Assembly: GCA_030704615.1 (NCBI GenBank)
Contig: CM060732.1
Span: 5,704,001-5,768,000, forward strand
Source: Takakia lepidozioides
Lineage: Eukaryota > Streptophyta > Takakiopsida > Takakiales > Takakiaceae
Reading direction: 5' to 3'
DNA: 64,000 bases
The translations under genes were made by a program, and so were the position numbers. The notes beneath the pieces were generated by a model. The model worked only from the letters and a program-made list of their open reading frames with translations. It ran no database searches and was not told where the DNA came from. Shown one piece after another: positions 10,413 through 22,831 of the stretch. Position 1 is the stretch's first letter. Every line of letters starts with the position of its first letter.

Positions 10413-13348
10413 TCACCCCACAAGAGAGGCAGTGTTAGGATGCATGAATGACCCATTACTGACTGTGGCATTGTCTGGCCCAATGCTTCCTTTCAGCCTG
10501 TTCAGGGTAGCAGCAACAGATTTGGCCTCTTCTCTCAAGCGCTCTAGAATCCCCATTAACGCTTCTGATTTCTGCACACATTGCAACCCATCATTATCTA
10601 CATTCATAACCCCCACACACGAGTGCTTCCTACCTACTGGTGCACTCCTGGCCTATGGTCAACATCAAATGAGCTTTTGGGAAGAGCACACAAGATACGC
10701 AGAAACGCAAGAAAGAACGCCATGTATGTGCAAACTAGAAAGGACTGTCACAAAAGAGATGCATCAATACCTGCTTCTGCTCCAGGATCAACCTTTGTTC
10801 ATGTTCGAGCTCTTCTTCCATATCCCATGTGCAAGGCTTCACTGTGGCAAGCCTTCCATGTATATCTGTTGAATGGCAACTCGCTTTTTTGCAGTTCCAA
10901 GTCACCGGTTGCTGGCTCCTACCCGCCTCTCCCAATGTGGCTTTTCCAGAACCAGAGTCCTGCTTGAATGATTGGACTTTCAGCCAGAGAAGTGCACTGG
11001 CACCCTCAATTGGCTCCTGCAACCCCTTGTCAACGGCAATGGTGCTTCCTCTCCGCAAGACCTGGTGTCCTGGATCAGTTGAGTGCTTCCTCTGCTCCCC
11101 AATTCCTGTGTTAGATGCCGGACCGGTCATGGGCATGGTCTGACTAGTTAGATCATTGCTTGAACCTTGCCTCCAGGACAGTGCTGGTGAAGAAACCATG
11201 TTAATCAGGTCATCAAAAACATCTGCACAGGGATGAAACTTTCTGCAACTATCTGCTGACTCAGCCCTCTCAGAATTAAACTTCACCAATTCAAGTGCAC
11301 AGCTTTGTCTACCTGCAGAGAAGGGACCTCTAGCAGCCTCTAGTGAAGATAATTGACTTGGGACTGCAGACTTGAATTCTGTGCAAGAAGGATCAGTTTT
11401 GGTCACTGATTGACACCTTATTACTGAAGGATTCACCTCTGGCAGGGAGCACTCTATGTTCATTGAGGATAAGTTAATCTCTAATAACGGGCTGCCAAAC
11501 TCTTTTTGCAACCATCCAACTTTAGAATCATGGGGTGCTGAACTAGGCCTGGCATTCTTGGATGCACAGTGATCTGCAAGAAACCTATTCTCAAAGCTTT
11601 CGCCCTCAACAGGCATCATGAAATTGTGACCTTCGCGAGTGGGTGCAAATGCAGATACCCTTTCTCTAATCGCAGGAATGTTTCTCTCAACTGGCCCTCC
11701 CTCTGCCTTCAATCTACTCAGCAACTTGTCAAGGCTTTGTCCAACTGTTGACCTTTCTATCCTCAACTCACATGACATGGGATACAGCCTTTGTCCTTGA
11801 GCAGCAAGGACAGTTTTCAAGTTCAAGTCTGTTGGCACATGGTTGTTGATTGTTTTCGCATTCAGTATACCCTCGGCTTCGACCTGGCACACTTGGTAGC
11901 ATGGTGATGAGAATGTGCCATTATCCACAAATGAGCTCTTTGATTTGTAAGTAGTTGAGGAATCAGTCAGACCTCCTCGAAATCTTTCCCGTACACTTGC
12001 GAGCTGTTGGATCCACTTGGAACGCCTACTTCCCCAATCCCCCTCCATAGACATCACTCTTGCTCTCGCTTTTTCTCGAAGAATGTTAAGTCTCTCAGAT
12101 TCTCGTCTCCAAACAGTAGCACTGTCACTACGATAATGTGATCCCTGTGGAGTTTTGACTCTCGGTTGGTGACGAGAGTGCACTCCAGAAACTTGCGCTG
12201 GCGTTGATAGAGCGCATTCATTGCAGAAATTCTTGGATCTTTCTAGATTGAACATGCTGCGCTTATGTTTGTCTGAGAGGCACGCATACGCCTGTGAGAT
12301 GACTGGTCAGTTAACAAACAAAAAGGACAGTTATCAAACCAATGACATCATTGAATCCTGATAATGACAAAAGATACTTCTGGCTTAAACAGAGCCTAAG
12401 CATACAATCAACATTAGAGGATGAATCCCTAACCAAGTCACATGGTTGTCTGAGTGCTTACCTCAGAGACAAGTTTAAATGCTGCCTCTGAATTCACATG
12501 CTTGTTTTTGTCTGGATGCAACAAAAGTGCTGCAAGAAGCCACAACCACATCACAACACTCAAACAAAGCTCCACTTGACCATTGGAGGTCTGCATATAC
12601 ATGCAGAAGTAGGTTGACACAGACATGACACAGACATGACACTGCGAGCATCTGGAATATCAGCATTATCATGCACAGGGGACCTTCACGTCCAAAAGGG
12701 CTGCTTATATAGCCCTGTAATATCACAGAATCAGATCTTAACCACGAGTAAAAGGGAAGTTTACCAAGCTGTCGATATCTCTTTTTAATGGCATCACCGT
12801 CAGCCTTCTCATCGACCTGCTAGAAATGCTCCAGGTTAGAAATACTGAAGGTTTGATGCAAAGAAGTATCTAAAGACTGTACAATCCCTCCCATCATTCT
12901 GCAGGACCTTCTCGCCTGTAGCTGTCTCAGTAAAAGCTCATGAAGTTCGTATCCCAGATATACCAGAGTACTTTTGGTCACATAGGCCAGTGCACAGTCA
13001 TAGGTGCGAGCATCGATGTGGACAAAGCCATTTGTACTACATGGGCATGGAATAACAAAGACTAACCTTCAGAACACGATACCAGTCGGGAAGCCTACAA
13101 GTTTGCCGCTTTGAACATGAACATGGTCGCCAGGTAGCAGCATGGCAGACTTGTGTAACAGCCGTCAGTTCTGGAAGACCCTTGAGTACAGGGAAAACAT
13201 GTTCAGCTTTTGCCAAAAGCGCAAGAGCACTTTCAAACCTGCCCTCCAATACATACATGCCAGCTCGTTCCAAACAACGTTTTCCCTCGATCTCTACCCT
13301 GGCGAATCCTTCTGCAGATCCCGTCTGTGTCTGGGAGGGGCTCCCCAT
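10413..13348 (-). CDS. J-domain (HSP40/DnaJ) protein, five coding exons
   Basis: Exons 13348-13067, 12816-12765, 12529-12462, 12291-10771 and 10571-10413 join with matching phases (0, 1, 0, 0) and GT-AG borders into about 693 residues. Residues 1-80 are helical (ALALLAKAEHVFPVLKGLPE), like the N-terminal region of the plant J-protein family that precedes a central J domain. The J domain (about 87-148) has DWYRVLK, KKRYRQLALLL, HPDKNK (HPD at 116-118) and FKLVSEAYACLSDKHKR. J proteins stimulate Hsp70 ATPase through the HPD loop. The long C-terminal part (149-641) is Ser/Thr-rich with no known domain; the last exon is a short helical segment (KSEALMGILERLREEAKSV). The start ATG lies three bases after an acceptor-like ctgcag, so a 5' UTR intron is likely. 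Main doubt: the last exon. Confidence 0.85.
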
Positions 13349-14783
13349 CACCTGCAGCCAGATATATAGTAGACGAATTGGACACAGGCCCTTGATCGGT
13401 GTATACCAAGCAGTTACTTCCACCCTTGCAGACTTCGATGATTCCACCTTTACTGCACTGTTCCTCCAATGATGATGTCTCCACGGCTGAAGTCTACACC
13501 AATAACTTTCAGCAACAGTAGGTGGAATACTACAAGGACCCCTTCATTGGAGAACACCAATGTAGCTTGCCTTGCCTTGCAACGAGGAGGGAGAGAGCCT
13601 TAGGTGTCATACCTCCCGTTCATCGACCTGTTCATTCCCAGTCATTTCGTTACATTGTAGGCCTACGTCTCCGTGCGCCTATTAGATGGGATGTTGTTTG
13701 ACAAGATGAGAAGAACATGGGGGCGAAATGCACTCGAGACTACAATGCAGGGGTCGGAAACCTCAAAGAACGAAAGAATTCCTAATGTGACTGCTTGGAA
13801 ATTCTGGATCGAACAAGGGACACTCACAAACATGCAAGTAAACTCAAAAAGAGGTGGCGATAGTCAGACAGGAGGGAGATCGGAAGCAGGAGAGTTCATC
13901 TTAGAAGCACAATACGTAGAAACAGAGTTACATACATTTGAGCAAGACCCAACTTTCAAAAGAAATACAAGACCCAACTGTTGTATACCTCGCGCAATCT
14001 GGCAGCTGCTACTCCCACTTGTGCGGTGCTCCCATTCCTAGCTCTCTCTTTGTTGCTTAACGAGATGAAAAGGGTTGAGAAGAAGAAGTAGAAGGCAAAG
14101 GCCCATTAAAGTCCAGGACCCAACGGCCCTAAGCAACTATGAGCCAGTGTACAAAGATTGAAATTCCAACGACACAGCAGCACTCAACGCTGCCACAACC
14201 CGTGAGGCAAACCACAAAGAGGGATCAAGAAAGAGAACGGCTGCATGGCACTAGTAGCTCTGTGCTAGGAACCATTCCGAGCTTTCTGTCACCCATCCGC
14301 ACATGGCACATTCTTCAGCTGCTGTGATTGCCCATAGAGCCGTCCTGCCACGGGGATTGACAACATTGGCCAGTCCGTGAGAAGCATAGCAGGACAAAGG
14401 AGATGAAAGCAGTCGAAAACATGTAACACAAAGCTACAACTGATCCAGCAAAAATTAGGAAGCCCCACTTGCAGTTAATAGCCCGCAGCTTTTCCTCACC
14501 GTGACTTTGACTGATGGGCAGAAGCTCATACCGTATCTTCACAGCCCTTCCTCCTACAGCCCTACTTTGCCTTTCCTTCCGTCTTCTTTATTAAAATCTT
14601 TGTCTCCCTCTCCCTTGCCTCTCACTTGGGCTTCTAATTTTCTCTCTTGCCCTAATGAGATGTGAGGCCCCATTGTATGCATTTGGGCATACACTGAGCT
14701 AGTAAACTGTAAGTAATGGGTGCCTAACTGTAAGTGGCTTACGACATCAGGAGGCCTGACGAAAGGAAGAATCGGACAATCGG
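13349..14783. other. Upstream region of the J-domain gene and spacer
   Basis: The first few hundred bases should carry the promoter and 5' UTR of the J-domain gene (minus strand). A 122-codon plus-strand ORF (13673-14041) and a 75-codon minus-strand ORF with one hydrophobic stretch (14315-14542) have no recognisable homology, and I do not call them genes. Confidence 0.35.
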
Positions 14784-14785
14784 TA

Positions 14786-17700
14786 AGGTAGTCAAACCTA
14801 TAATGGTTACCATTCAAAATGTGACCCCTATAATTATTTGTTAAATGGCTCAAATGTGAATTCAAAAACGTCCATGCACACGTGCCGATCCTAATTACAT
14901 TTATGACATGGCAGTTCATTATTAGTCTCTGGAAACTACATGCATGGTAAAGATCAGAGGTATTAAAGTGGCGGATGTGTTTGACATTTATAGCTCGTTC
15001 AAAACAAGGAGGGTGACGGTCATATTTGGGTATGCTTTAAATCGTTTTGGCAAATGCATACTGTTAGGAAACTGCAGCAAGTGGAAACTGTAGCAAGTGG
15101 GCCAGGATTCAAACGAGTCGTTGTTTTATAATTGCAACAAAGTGGTTAATTAGTGTGATTAATCATGGACCGATTTGAATCTGCAAACAAACTCTTAAAC
15201 ACAGAATGGCGGGCCATTTCGAGTATGTATGTGGTGAGTTTTGTGCGGCTAAGTTTTGTAGTGTGGAGTACGCTTTCAGATCAATAGGAAATGGGATCGT
15301 CGTTCAGGCCTGCAGATGCATTTCGTTTGCTTCCTGATACGGAATTAGCAGGAGATTATGAGGGAAATCACGTTGAACTTAGTGATAGTGAGAATGAATT
15401 GAGCAGACACGGGCCCACAAATTCACGCTTGAATGAAGACGAAAGCTATGACAGTGGGGGAGATGTGGACCCCTATTACGATTGGGCTCAGGATCCGGAA
15501 GATCATTCCCAAGTACATTTCCAATGCGGTCAAGGAGACAGAGTGTTTGATCAGATCAACGAGCAAAGTCAATCGGCCCCACGAGCTCCAATTAGCAGCA
15601 ATGAAGGGAATGGTTCAGGAGGTGCATCGCCGGCAAGAAACGAGGAACCTATTAATATCAATGATCCTCCACCGCAACGGAAGCAACGGAGTCAAGTAGG
15701 ACCGCAAAGGAAAAATGGGAATTGGACGGATTTCTCACTCCGAGCTGCGATGAGTGCACATGATCATGGAATGCCGATTCGGACTACGGCGTGACAGTTT
15801 GGGGTATCTGTGACATCTTTGCGTAATCATCTATATGGAATCACCACTAGCAGAAAACGTGGAGTCAAAGGGACACTCACCGAGACGAAAGAAACATAAC
15901 TAGTAAATTATATTGAAAAAATGCAGCTGATTGGACATCCTCTTACTCTAACTCAATTAAGATTGAAAGTTGCAGAGATCTGCCAGGAGCGTGTAACACC
16001 ATTCAAAACGGCATCCCTGGCTGGGGCTGGCTCCATTGGTTGAAACTTAGAAATCCTCAATTAGCGTTTCGTGTATCACAAGAATTAGAAACTGGCCGGA
16101 ATCTTGCTAAAATTTATGAGCTGAACAAATACACACCGGATAAAATCTAGAATTGTGACGAGTCAGGGCCCAAGCAGGCCGGAATGGAGGAGTGTTGGTT
16201 CTTGCAACGAAAGGGTCCCGCACTGTACATTCCATAATGCCAAATGAAAGGGAATGGTTGTCGGTGCTATCATGCATGAATGCTGGAGGGACCTACATTC
16301 CGAATTTCTATATTTTCAAGGGGAAGAGATTCAGACGTAACTATATTTTCAAGTGTGAAAGTGGTGCTACAATGGCCATGCAACCGAAGGCCTGGATGAC
16401 GGGTTTTCTCTTCATGAAATGGATCTCCCATTGTATCAAAACAACACAGAAGGTCGGCAATCCAATTACTCCAGAGAACAGACACTTGTTGATTATGGAC
16501 GGTCATAACAGCCATGTTATCATTCAGATCGTTAAACAAGCGAAAGCCATGGGGCTAGATATGATCACGCTCCCCTCGCACACCTCCCATCCACTCCAGC
16601 CTCTTGATGTCTCAGTGTTTAAACCTTTCAAAACAACATTCAGGGCTTACCATGATGTTTGGACGATGGCACACAAGGGAGGCACACCCTTCAAAGAGGA
16701 TCTCGCACATTGGGTTTCACTAGCTTTGAAAAAAGCGATGAGTCCTGAAAATGTAAAAAAAGATTTTGCCGTGACTGGGATCTGGCCTCTCAATCTGGAT
16801 GCCATGCAGATCCGCATGGGGCCAGCGAGGGTTATAGGATGGAGGTCCCGGAGGACGACACCTATCCTGGTCAAGAAGATATAAGGACTGCCACTGTTAA
16901 CTTGCAAGTTGAGGAAATTTTGGAAAATAACATATCCGAGACACATTATGAGGTGTACGCACCACTACTTCGTGGAGGAAGAGGACGAAAATGAGTTGGT
17001 CTCGCCAGGTACTGAGCGATTATCCTCCAGCCAATCTAGCGACACTGGATCCTCACCGGAGCTGGAAATAGTTGCAGAAGCACCCATGAACAACGACACT
17101 CTATCACTCAATTTTTGAGTCTACCACAAATACCAGTAGCACCTCGACGACGATTGAATGGAGATGGCTCGGAGCCAATAATTGACTACAGCAAGTCCAT
17201 TCTCATGACCTCAGATGAGTACTTGCTAGCTTTGGAGCAAAAGAAGCTCTGAAAGTGCAGGAGCAGCGTAAAAAAGAGCGCAAACTGAATAAGCAAAAGC
17301 GTGCTCTCGATAAGGTGGAAAAAGAGGAGCTGAAGCGCAAAAAGGTGGAGCAGCGGGAGGCCAGAAAATAGTTCGATAATCTCTGGTCCGCCAAAAATTG
17401 TTCAGCGATTGGAGAGCGTCTCCATACTGCTTCCGATCTGATGCTTCCATTCCTACCACAACTTACCTAAGGCGGGTCTGGATACATCATGGTTCGTCCT
17501 TATCGAACCTCCATGGGTTTACAGAAGCATAAGCAGAGCCGGTGATCGTTGAGAAGCCGATCAGTTTTGGGATCAAATGGTTCTCATGTTGGACAAGCTG
17601 AAGATTTGTTTATTCTCCACTAGCGATTAGTTTTGCAGATCATGACTGTTCGTTTTCAAGTCCAGGGACACATCTCGTAGTCACCGAGGACGCTTTGATT

Positions 17701-18078
17701 AGCGTAGTCAGATACGTAAAGCTCAGTAAAATAGTCAAGTTCATGAATTGATGAGTAGTTTAACTAAATGACATGGTCCATACTTACTGTGCAGCGTAAT
17801 TAGTAAAGTGAATGATGATGCACACCTTTTGGGCCCCATGGGCTCCTGATTCAATGCACTTGTTGTTCAAAATAGTACCCCCTACTGGTCCATTCAAGGA
17901 TTATTATGTGTTTTCAGCTTGAAAATTCACCAATATTATGTATAACTTCGGATACTTTTTGTTTTTTTTTCAATAAATTTCATTTTCTTGTGCCTACATG
18001 GGAGAAATGTATATAAGGACACTGCACAGCTGAAATTGCCTGCATTTCTTAAAGGAGCCATTATAGGTTTGTCTACCT
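14786..18078 (+). mobile_element. Pogo-type (Tc1/mariner superfamily) DNA transposon, complete ends, decayed ORF
   Basis: The left end reads AGGTAGTCAAACCTATAATG and the inverted right end (18078 backward) AGGTAGACAAACCTATAATG. Over 25 bases the ends differ at only about three positions. A TA dinucleotide flanks each side (14784-14785, 18079-18080), as expected for pogo/Tc1-mariner insertion. The 3.3-kb element encodes a pogo transposase in pieces. The last 300 bases are shared with the MITE at 28543-29192. Confidence 0.88.
15291..17370 (+). pseudogene. Pogo transposase, several frame breaks
   Basis: The N-terminus (15291-15794) is acidic and disordered and runs into a psq-type helix-turn-helix (NWTDFSLRAAMSA... 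then FGVSVTSLRNHLYG, 15720-15840), separated by a stop at 15792-15794. A CENP-B-like DNA-binding part follows. The DDE domain has NCDESG (first Asp, about 16153), preceded by a stop, then a clean frame 16192-16884 with LLIMDGHNSHV (second Asp), LPSHTSHPLQPLDVSVFKPFK (third catalytic acid region) and the VTGIWPLN block. A Lys/Glu-rich coiled coil ends it (17220-17370). At least four stops or frameshifts make it inactive. Confidence 0.85.
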
Positions 18079-18080
18079 TA

Positions 18081-18914
18081 GATCACACACTAAAGATGGG
18101 CAACGACTACCAAACTTCATGTCTCCTTCCTTGTCCTCTAGTTGTCCATGTCCTATTGCAATCTAGCAAACACTGGACAATTAAGTCCAACTGGTACTTT
18201 CAAGTGGTCCAATGTATCCTTGACAGTGATTTATAGAGGGGAGGGATGTGCCTTTACTGAGTACCACCTAATACCAAACGTGTTCGTTATGCACAGGCTG
18301 CTTGCAAACAGCCAACCAGCTCAAGTGGGAAACGCCTTAGTCAGGAGGCAGAGCCAAATACTGTGGAGAGAAAAATTGGCTCATGAGCTCCACAGCTTTC
18401 CACCATTGGAAAGCTTAAAGGCTGTTCCTTCACTTGAATGTTATGACCTGGCGCTAGATTTATAGAATGGTACCATCCTTTCTTGCAAAGGATGGAAGAG
18501 ATTCAGCTATTTTCCATGCAGAGGGCATCTTTGAGATAAAGAAACATTGATCTGGTTGTAAATTTTGAGAAGCCTCAACGGACCATATGGTGGTCACCAG
18601 TGCCAAGAGCAAGGTCTTCACTGATCAGGCTGGAGGAATCTATTGTCCTTTTTTATAGACATATCTTGGGGTTTCTACAGTGTTCCTTTCCCCAAATTGT
18701 ATGCAATCTAAGGTAGAGATCTGTCTGGGTCCTGCTTCCTATTTGAACTCAGCTTTTCCAGATAATCCTCTTCTATATGGTTACACTTATGATAACAGTC
18801 AGGAATTTTTAAGTATGCAAACTCCGCTGCTTGCAAAGAGGTAGAATTCTGAGTTGGCGTCTTAGTTTGCAAGCTGAGGTCAAAATTTGTCTGAACTACA
18901 ACCAAGCAGCAGCC
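18081..18914. other. 3' flank of LHCB7
   Basis: No coding motif. It should hold the LHCB7 3' UTR (minus strand) close to 18914. The ORFs here have no recognisable features. Confidence 0.4.
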
Positions 18915-21900
18915 TCAATTGCCAGAAAAAGCATTGACAAGCAGATTGTGATGGAGAGGGTCAGCCACAAAGTCAAGAAGGTTATCAACAGGGCCTTTGC
19001 CCGTGACAACAGCTTGTGCATAGAAGCCCAGCCAAGCCACCATGGCCAGCCGCCCATTCTTCATCTCCTTCACCTTCAGGTCCTCAAATGCTGCCGGGTC
19101 CTTTGACAGGCCCAACGGGTCAAAGAGGATACCCCCGGGGTAATTAATGTCACCTGGCAAATAGATGCCCAATGGCTCCAGCGCCTCTATGCCACAGTAC
19201 CTTGCATATTCTGGGCCCACCTGCAAAGGACCCACAAAGACAATAACAAATGTTGTTGACTTTGCCTTCTCTCACACAAACCTTAATACGCTGTGGTCAG
19301 TACCTAGCATCTTCAGCCTATCAAAGCTCTTCGCTCTTCTGACCATTCCAACATCATACTGCATTCTGACATGGACCAAGGTCTCATAATCACAAGGCTA
19401 CAGCAAGCATAGCTTACTGCATCTTCCACTGCACCTCTCTCCCTCTAAGTTTTGCCCTTCTCTGTTGACAGTGTAACATCTGCAGCACATGGCGGGTTCC
19501 AGCAACTGTGCAATCAGCATTGGGTTGCACCCATGGTTTGACATAAGTTGCAAACCCTCATAACTAGTAACACCACAACTAGTGCCAGGAGGTTTGATAT
19601 CCCACATGACTATATCCTCAAGTGTGTGAACAGTCACAGGGAGTGATCCATGAGTACACTTGTCCCACTCTGGGGCTCCTGTGGATGTCATAGATTTCTT
19701 CTTCTCCCTCTCTCAGTTTATTTTGTTTAGGGGCAGTGGGGGCCCAAGGAAGAAGGCAAACAACCGAAATCAAACATTGAAAGCAAAACCACAAAAACAA
19801 CCTTGGCAAGCCAAAAAACACCAACTCTGGCAGGACCTGAAGCCAGCATTGTCACTCTTCCCTGTCTCTGTAGTTCTACAGTTTCGCCTTTCTGTAGTTC
19901 TTTATTTTGCCTTTAGGCCGCCTGCAGACATAATAGAATGCTTTCTGTCGTCTATCCTCTTCCATGGACAATATTTCTTGCTGTCTCTCAACTTTAGAAT
20001 TTTCGACTGTCTATTCCAGAGTACCCAATCTCTCATTGAGATCTTCCTTTACGAGGATCAGAAATGCCTGGCAGCTTACCTGCATGAAGCATTGACTCTT
20101 AGACAATCCCTTGAGCTTTAGTTGCTTTTGGGCTGTTTGTGGCCCCTCTCTCTTGTTTTTTTCTTCCTCTGGTCCCAAGCTCTTTGAGCTTCCCGCAGAC
20201 GTTATTAAAGTACCATTTCATTTCATTTGTTTCTTTCCTTCTTCTGGTGTGTGTGCACACATGATTGGGAAACATACCATCAAGAGGACCTGACAAAAAG
20301 CAATTACGAGAACGCCTTGGGCACCAGCAATATGTAAGCCAGGAATACCCAGATAGTCAAGCGTGTCACCCTGCAATAGCCGGCCCAACTTGGCACAGTT
20401 TATCCTTAAAAAGTTCCTAAGCCAGATTCCTCCAACTTAAAACATCTTCTGCTGCTTTGAGGGAGAGCTCCATCCCTTGAAGCAACTCTACTTGACACAA
20501 TCACAGCAATCCTGTAGATAAAAAGATGTGCAAATAATACTATTCACATATTTCAGCATCATGCGAGCCAACCAAGGTGTAACTGGCCCAACTTAACTAG
20601 TTATATGAACAAAGCAGCGCATACAAAGCATGGGAAAGTTTCAAGGAAGAAATGTGAAGGGAGTATTGCCTGCAGCTTTGCATAACCGACACGCCACCAC
20701 ACAGGCTCAGAGAACTGAACCCCACTGAAGTGGTTGAGTAGTTCAGGCACCACAACACCCAGGGCTGCCAACATAGCCCATCGCGCATGTAGCACTTCAA
20801 AGCTGCTCAGATCACCTTGCACATCAGAATACTGCTTACATTGGCTTTGCCAAACCTCTGTAAGGAGTCCATCTGCATGGAAGATAAACGGCATGGGTCG
20901 AGTCCATGACACTCCGTTCATGATCTGTGATAATTGTCACTCTGACTGAGATGCAGCCTCCTAGGAGAGATAAGACATGAAACAACAGAACTATAGATTC
21001 TTGAAAGAAGGATCGAACGGGGACAGACGGACAGTCCCTGTTGACTATCAGGCAGACCAGTAGGGTGGAAGGAGCAGAATGTACTCATAAGATGTTGTTT
21101 GCCGCAGCCTTGTGGCCATTGACAACCCAAGGGACACAGGGCAGTAGAAACCACACTTTGGAAGGAACCATAGAACTAGTATAAACCAGAGTGTGTGTGA
21201 CAATGTAAGCCAAATAAGCAAGAGAATGGCGTAAGTGCCGTCTAAGCTATGCAATAGGAGCAGGGACGTGCTTGAAATATCTGTTGAAGGCAACAGGGTC
21301 GCGTGCCAGTCCCAAAATGTCAAATCCATAGTCACCCGGAGCCTCTCCCTGAAGATGGTCTGGATATTGGTATGGTATAGGTCCAAGCCATTTTGGGCGG
21401 CCTCTCCTGTACCATGGACTGCAGTCAACCAGACAACAGGGAGCCAACAATTTTAATCTTTTCCCTACCGACTTTTTACTCAAGATGGCCTGGTGGTCAT
21501 ACAAGGATGCAATTCTGTAACTGACGCACCACCAAAGATGACACTCCCAGCTCACGAATAAAATATTGGTGAAGAAATGGACAAACAGAGACACTGATCA
21601 ACATCCAAACTAGGGTTCTAAAGTTGTGTGTGCGGGGAAAGAGAAATGAAATGAAATGAGATGGTATTCTTATGGGACGAGAAGAAATGAACAAGAAAGA
21701 CAGAGGGGCCCTCCACAATAGCTATTGATTCCTTCCTATGGATTGGTTATGGCATATCCTTGATTGCATAGCCCTCACCCTCTTGCATCTATCTGTTGGG
21801 TTTTAACCCACAGCGCCATATTGCCATACACCTTACATAACAAAGGCGGACCCCTCGGGTACAGGGGATAGTGTGTTCATCAACAAACAGGCATTGACAT

Positions 21901-22831
21901 CATACCACAAAGCACGCCGATGATTCTGACAGAGAGAAAAAGAGCCATCTAACAAACCTAGCATCTCTAACATTGCTTTGAGCTTCCCGAGCAGCTCCTG
22001 CATCACGTCGGGCAGTAGCTTTGGACTCCTGCATACGCTCCTGAAGGCGCTCTCCAACAGAGCTGTTGGCAATGGCCTTCACTATTGTAAATGGAAATGC
22101 AGAGAATAGTACCACGCCTGCCAGCTACTCCTCACCACCCACAACACTACTAGATCAGCTTTTTCGTGCACCTATACAACAAGCACATACAGAAACGCCC
22201 CCACACCTCTCTCTCTCTCACACACACACACATCTCTGTACAGTCGGAATCAGAATTTGGTCTAGGAATATAAGTAGTCCATATCTCGGCCCCTCAGGAC
22301 TATGGACTCGCTTTCATTACATGTAGAGTCTGTAAGGAACAGTTCAATCTGCATCAGCATTATGCCGTGAATTTCTTAGAAAGCAGCTATGCAGTGCATT
22401 ATCTCTGGAACCTAGATTGGCATACACCCACTAGCATCATAGTCTCATAAACTACCTACCTCTTGCCAAGCTGCTCGACATAGACACACCCGTGTACTCC
22501 GCCCAATCGGATGACTAAATCTCGTAGCACCAATTTTGATCATATCACCCTGGAATAACTTCTGCACGGGCACGCAGAGAAGGTTACAAGACTAGTCATT
22601 ATTAGGATAGAGGAGGAGGAGCTGGAACCAAATTCAAAGTATTTATCGGGTCTCCTCAAGCATCACGACTAAATGGACACATCCACGCCGGCATTCCATC
22701 GCTTTCCTGTGGATGAGACTAATCGGGAATACCCTGAGTTGATACCCCCACTGCTTGAATGTGACACCAGGCACACTTGGCCTTTGCGCTCCAGAGTAGG
22801 ATACAATTGATCCCGAAGCAGAGGCCGTCAT
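18915..22831 (-). CDS. LHCB7: Chlorophyll a/b-binding protein LHCB7, seven exons
   Basis: Exons 22831-22733, 22561-22460, 22124-21958, 21418-21272, 20802-20670, 20370-20278 and 19220-18915 give about 348 residues, close to the roughly 330 of land-plant LHCB7. Residues 1 to about 60 look like a chloroplast transit peptide (Ser/Ala/Arg-rich start [14 protein letters not shown]). An LHCB7-specific N-terminal block follows ([32 protein letters not shown]), then [19 protein letters not shown] and [10 protein letters not shown]. Helix 1 carries [16 protein letters not shown] with the ExxHxR chlorophyll and salt-bridge motif, helix 2 is around [17 protein letters not shown], and helix 3 has [19 protein letters not shown] (ExxNxR). 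LHCB7 is a rare, low-abundance thylakoid antenna linked to photosystem II. Splice phases are consistent throughout. Introns 4 and 5 need GC donors. Exon 1 is the least certain part. Confidence 0.93.
20020..20235 (+). repeat. Dispersed repeat copy B inside LHCB7 intron 6
   Basis: Matches 840-1090 in the same order: gaggatcagaa, a cttag-caa block, gcttttgggctg, aagctctttgagct, ccgcaga, a taaagtac block, and a tttcatttcatt tail. It sits in the intron between exons 6 and 7 in antisense orientation to LHCB7. No ORF; class uncertain (non-LTR or SINE-like tail). Confidence 0.55.

Noticed and set aside
13673-14041. 122-codon plus-strand ORF upstream of the J-domain gene
   Set aside because: No motif, and it overlaps the likely promoter and 5' UTR of the J-domain gene.
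14315-14542. 75-codon minus-strand ORF with a hydrophobic stretch
   Set aside because: One possible membrane segment is not enough; no family resemblance and no splice or promoter support.
18915-21594. LHCA or LHCB4-6 identity for the antenna gene
   Set aside because: The N-terminal [13 protein letters not shown] block, [14 protein letters not shown] and [20 protein letters not shown] are typical of LHCB7, not of the other antenna proteins.
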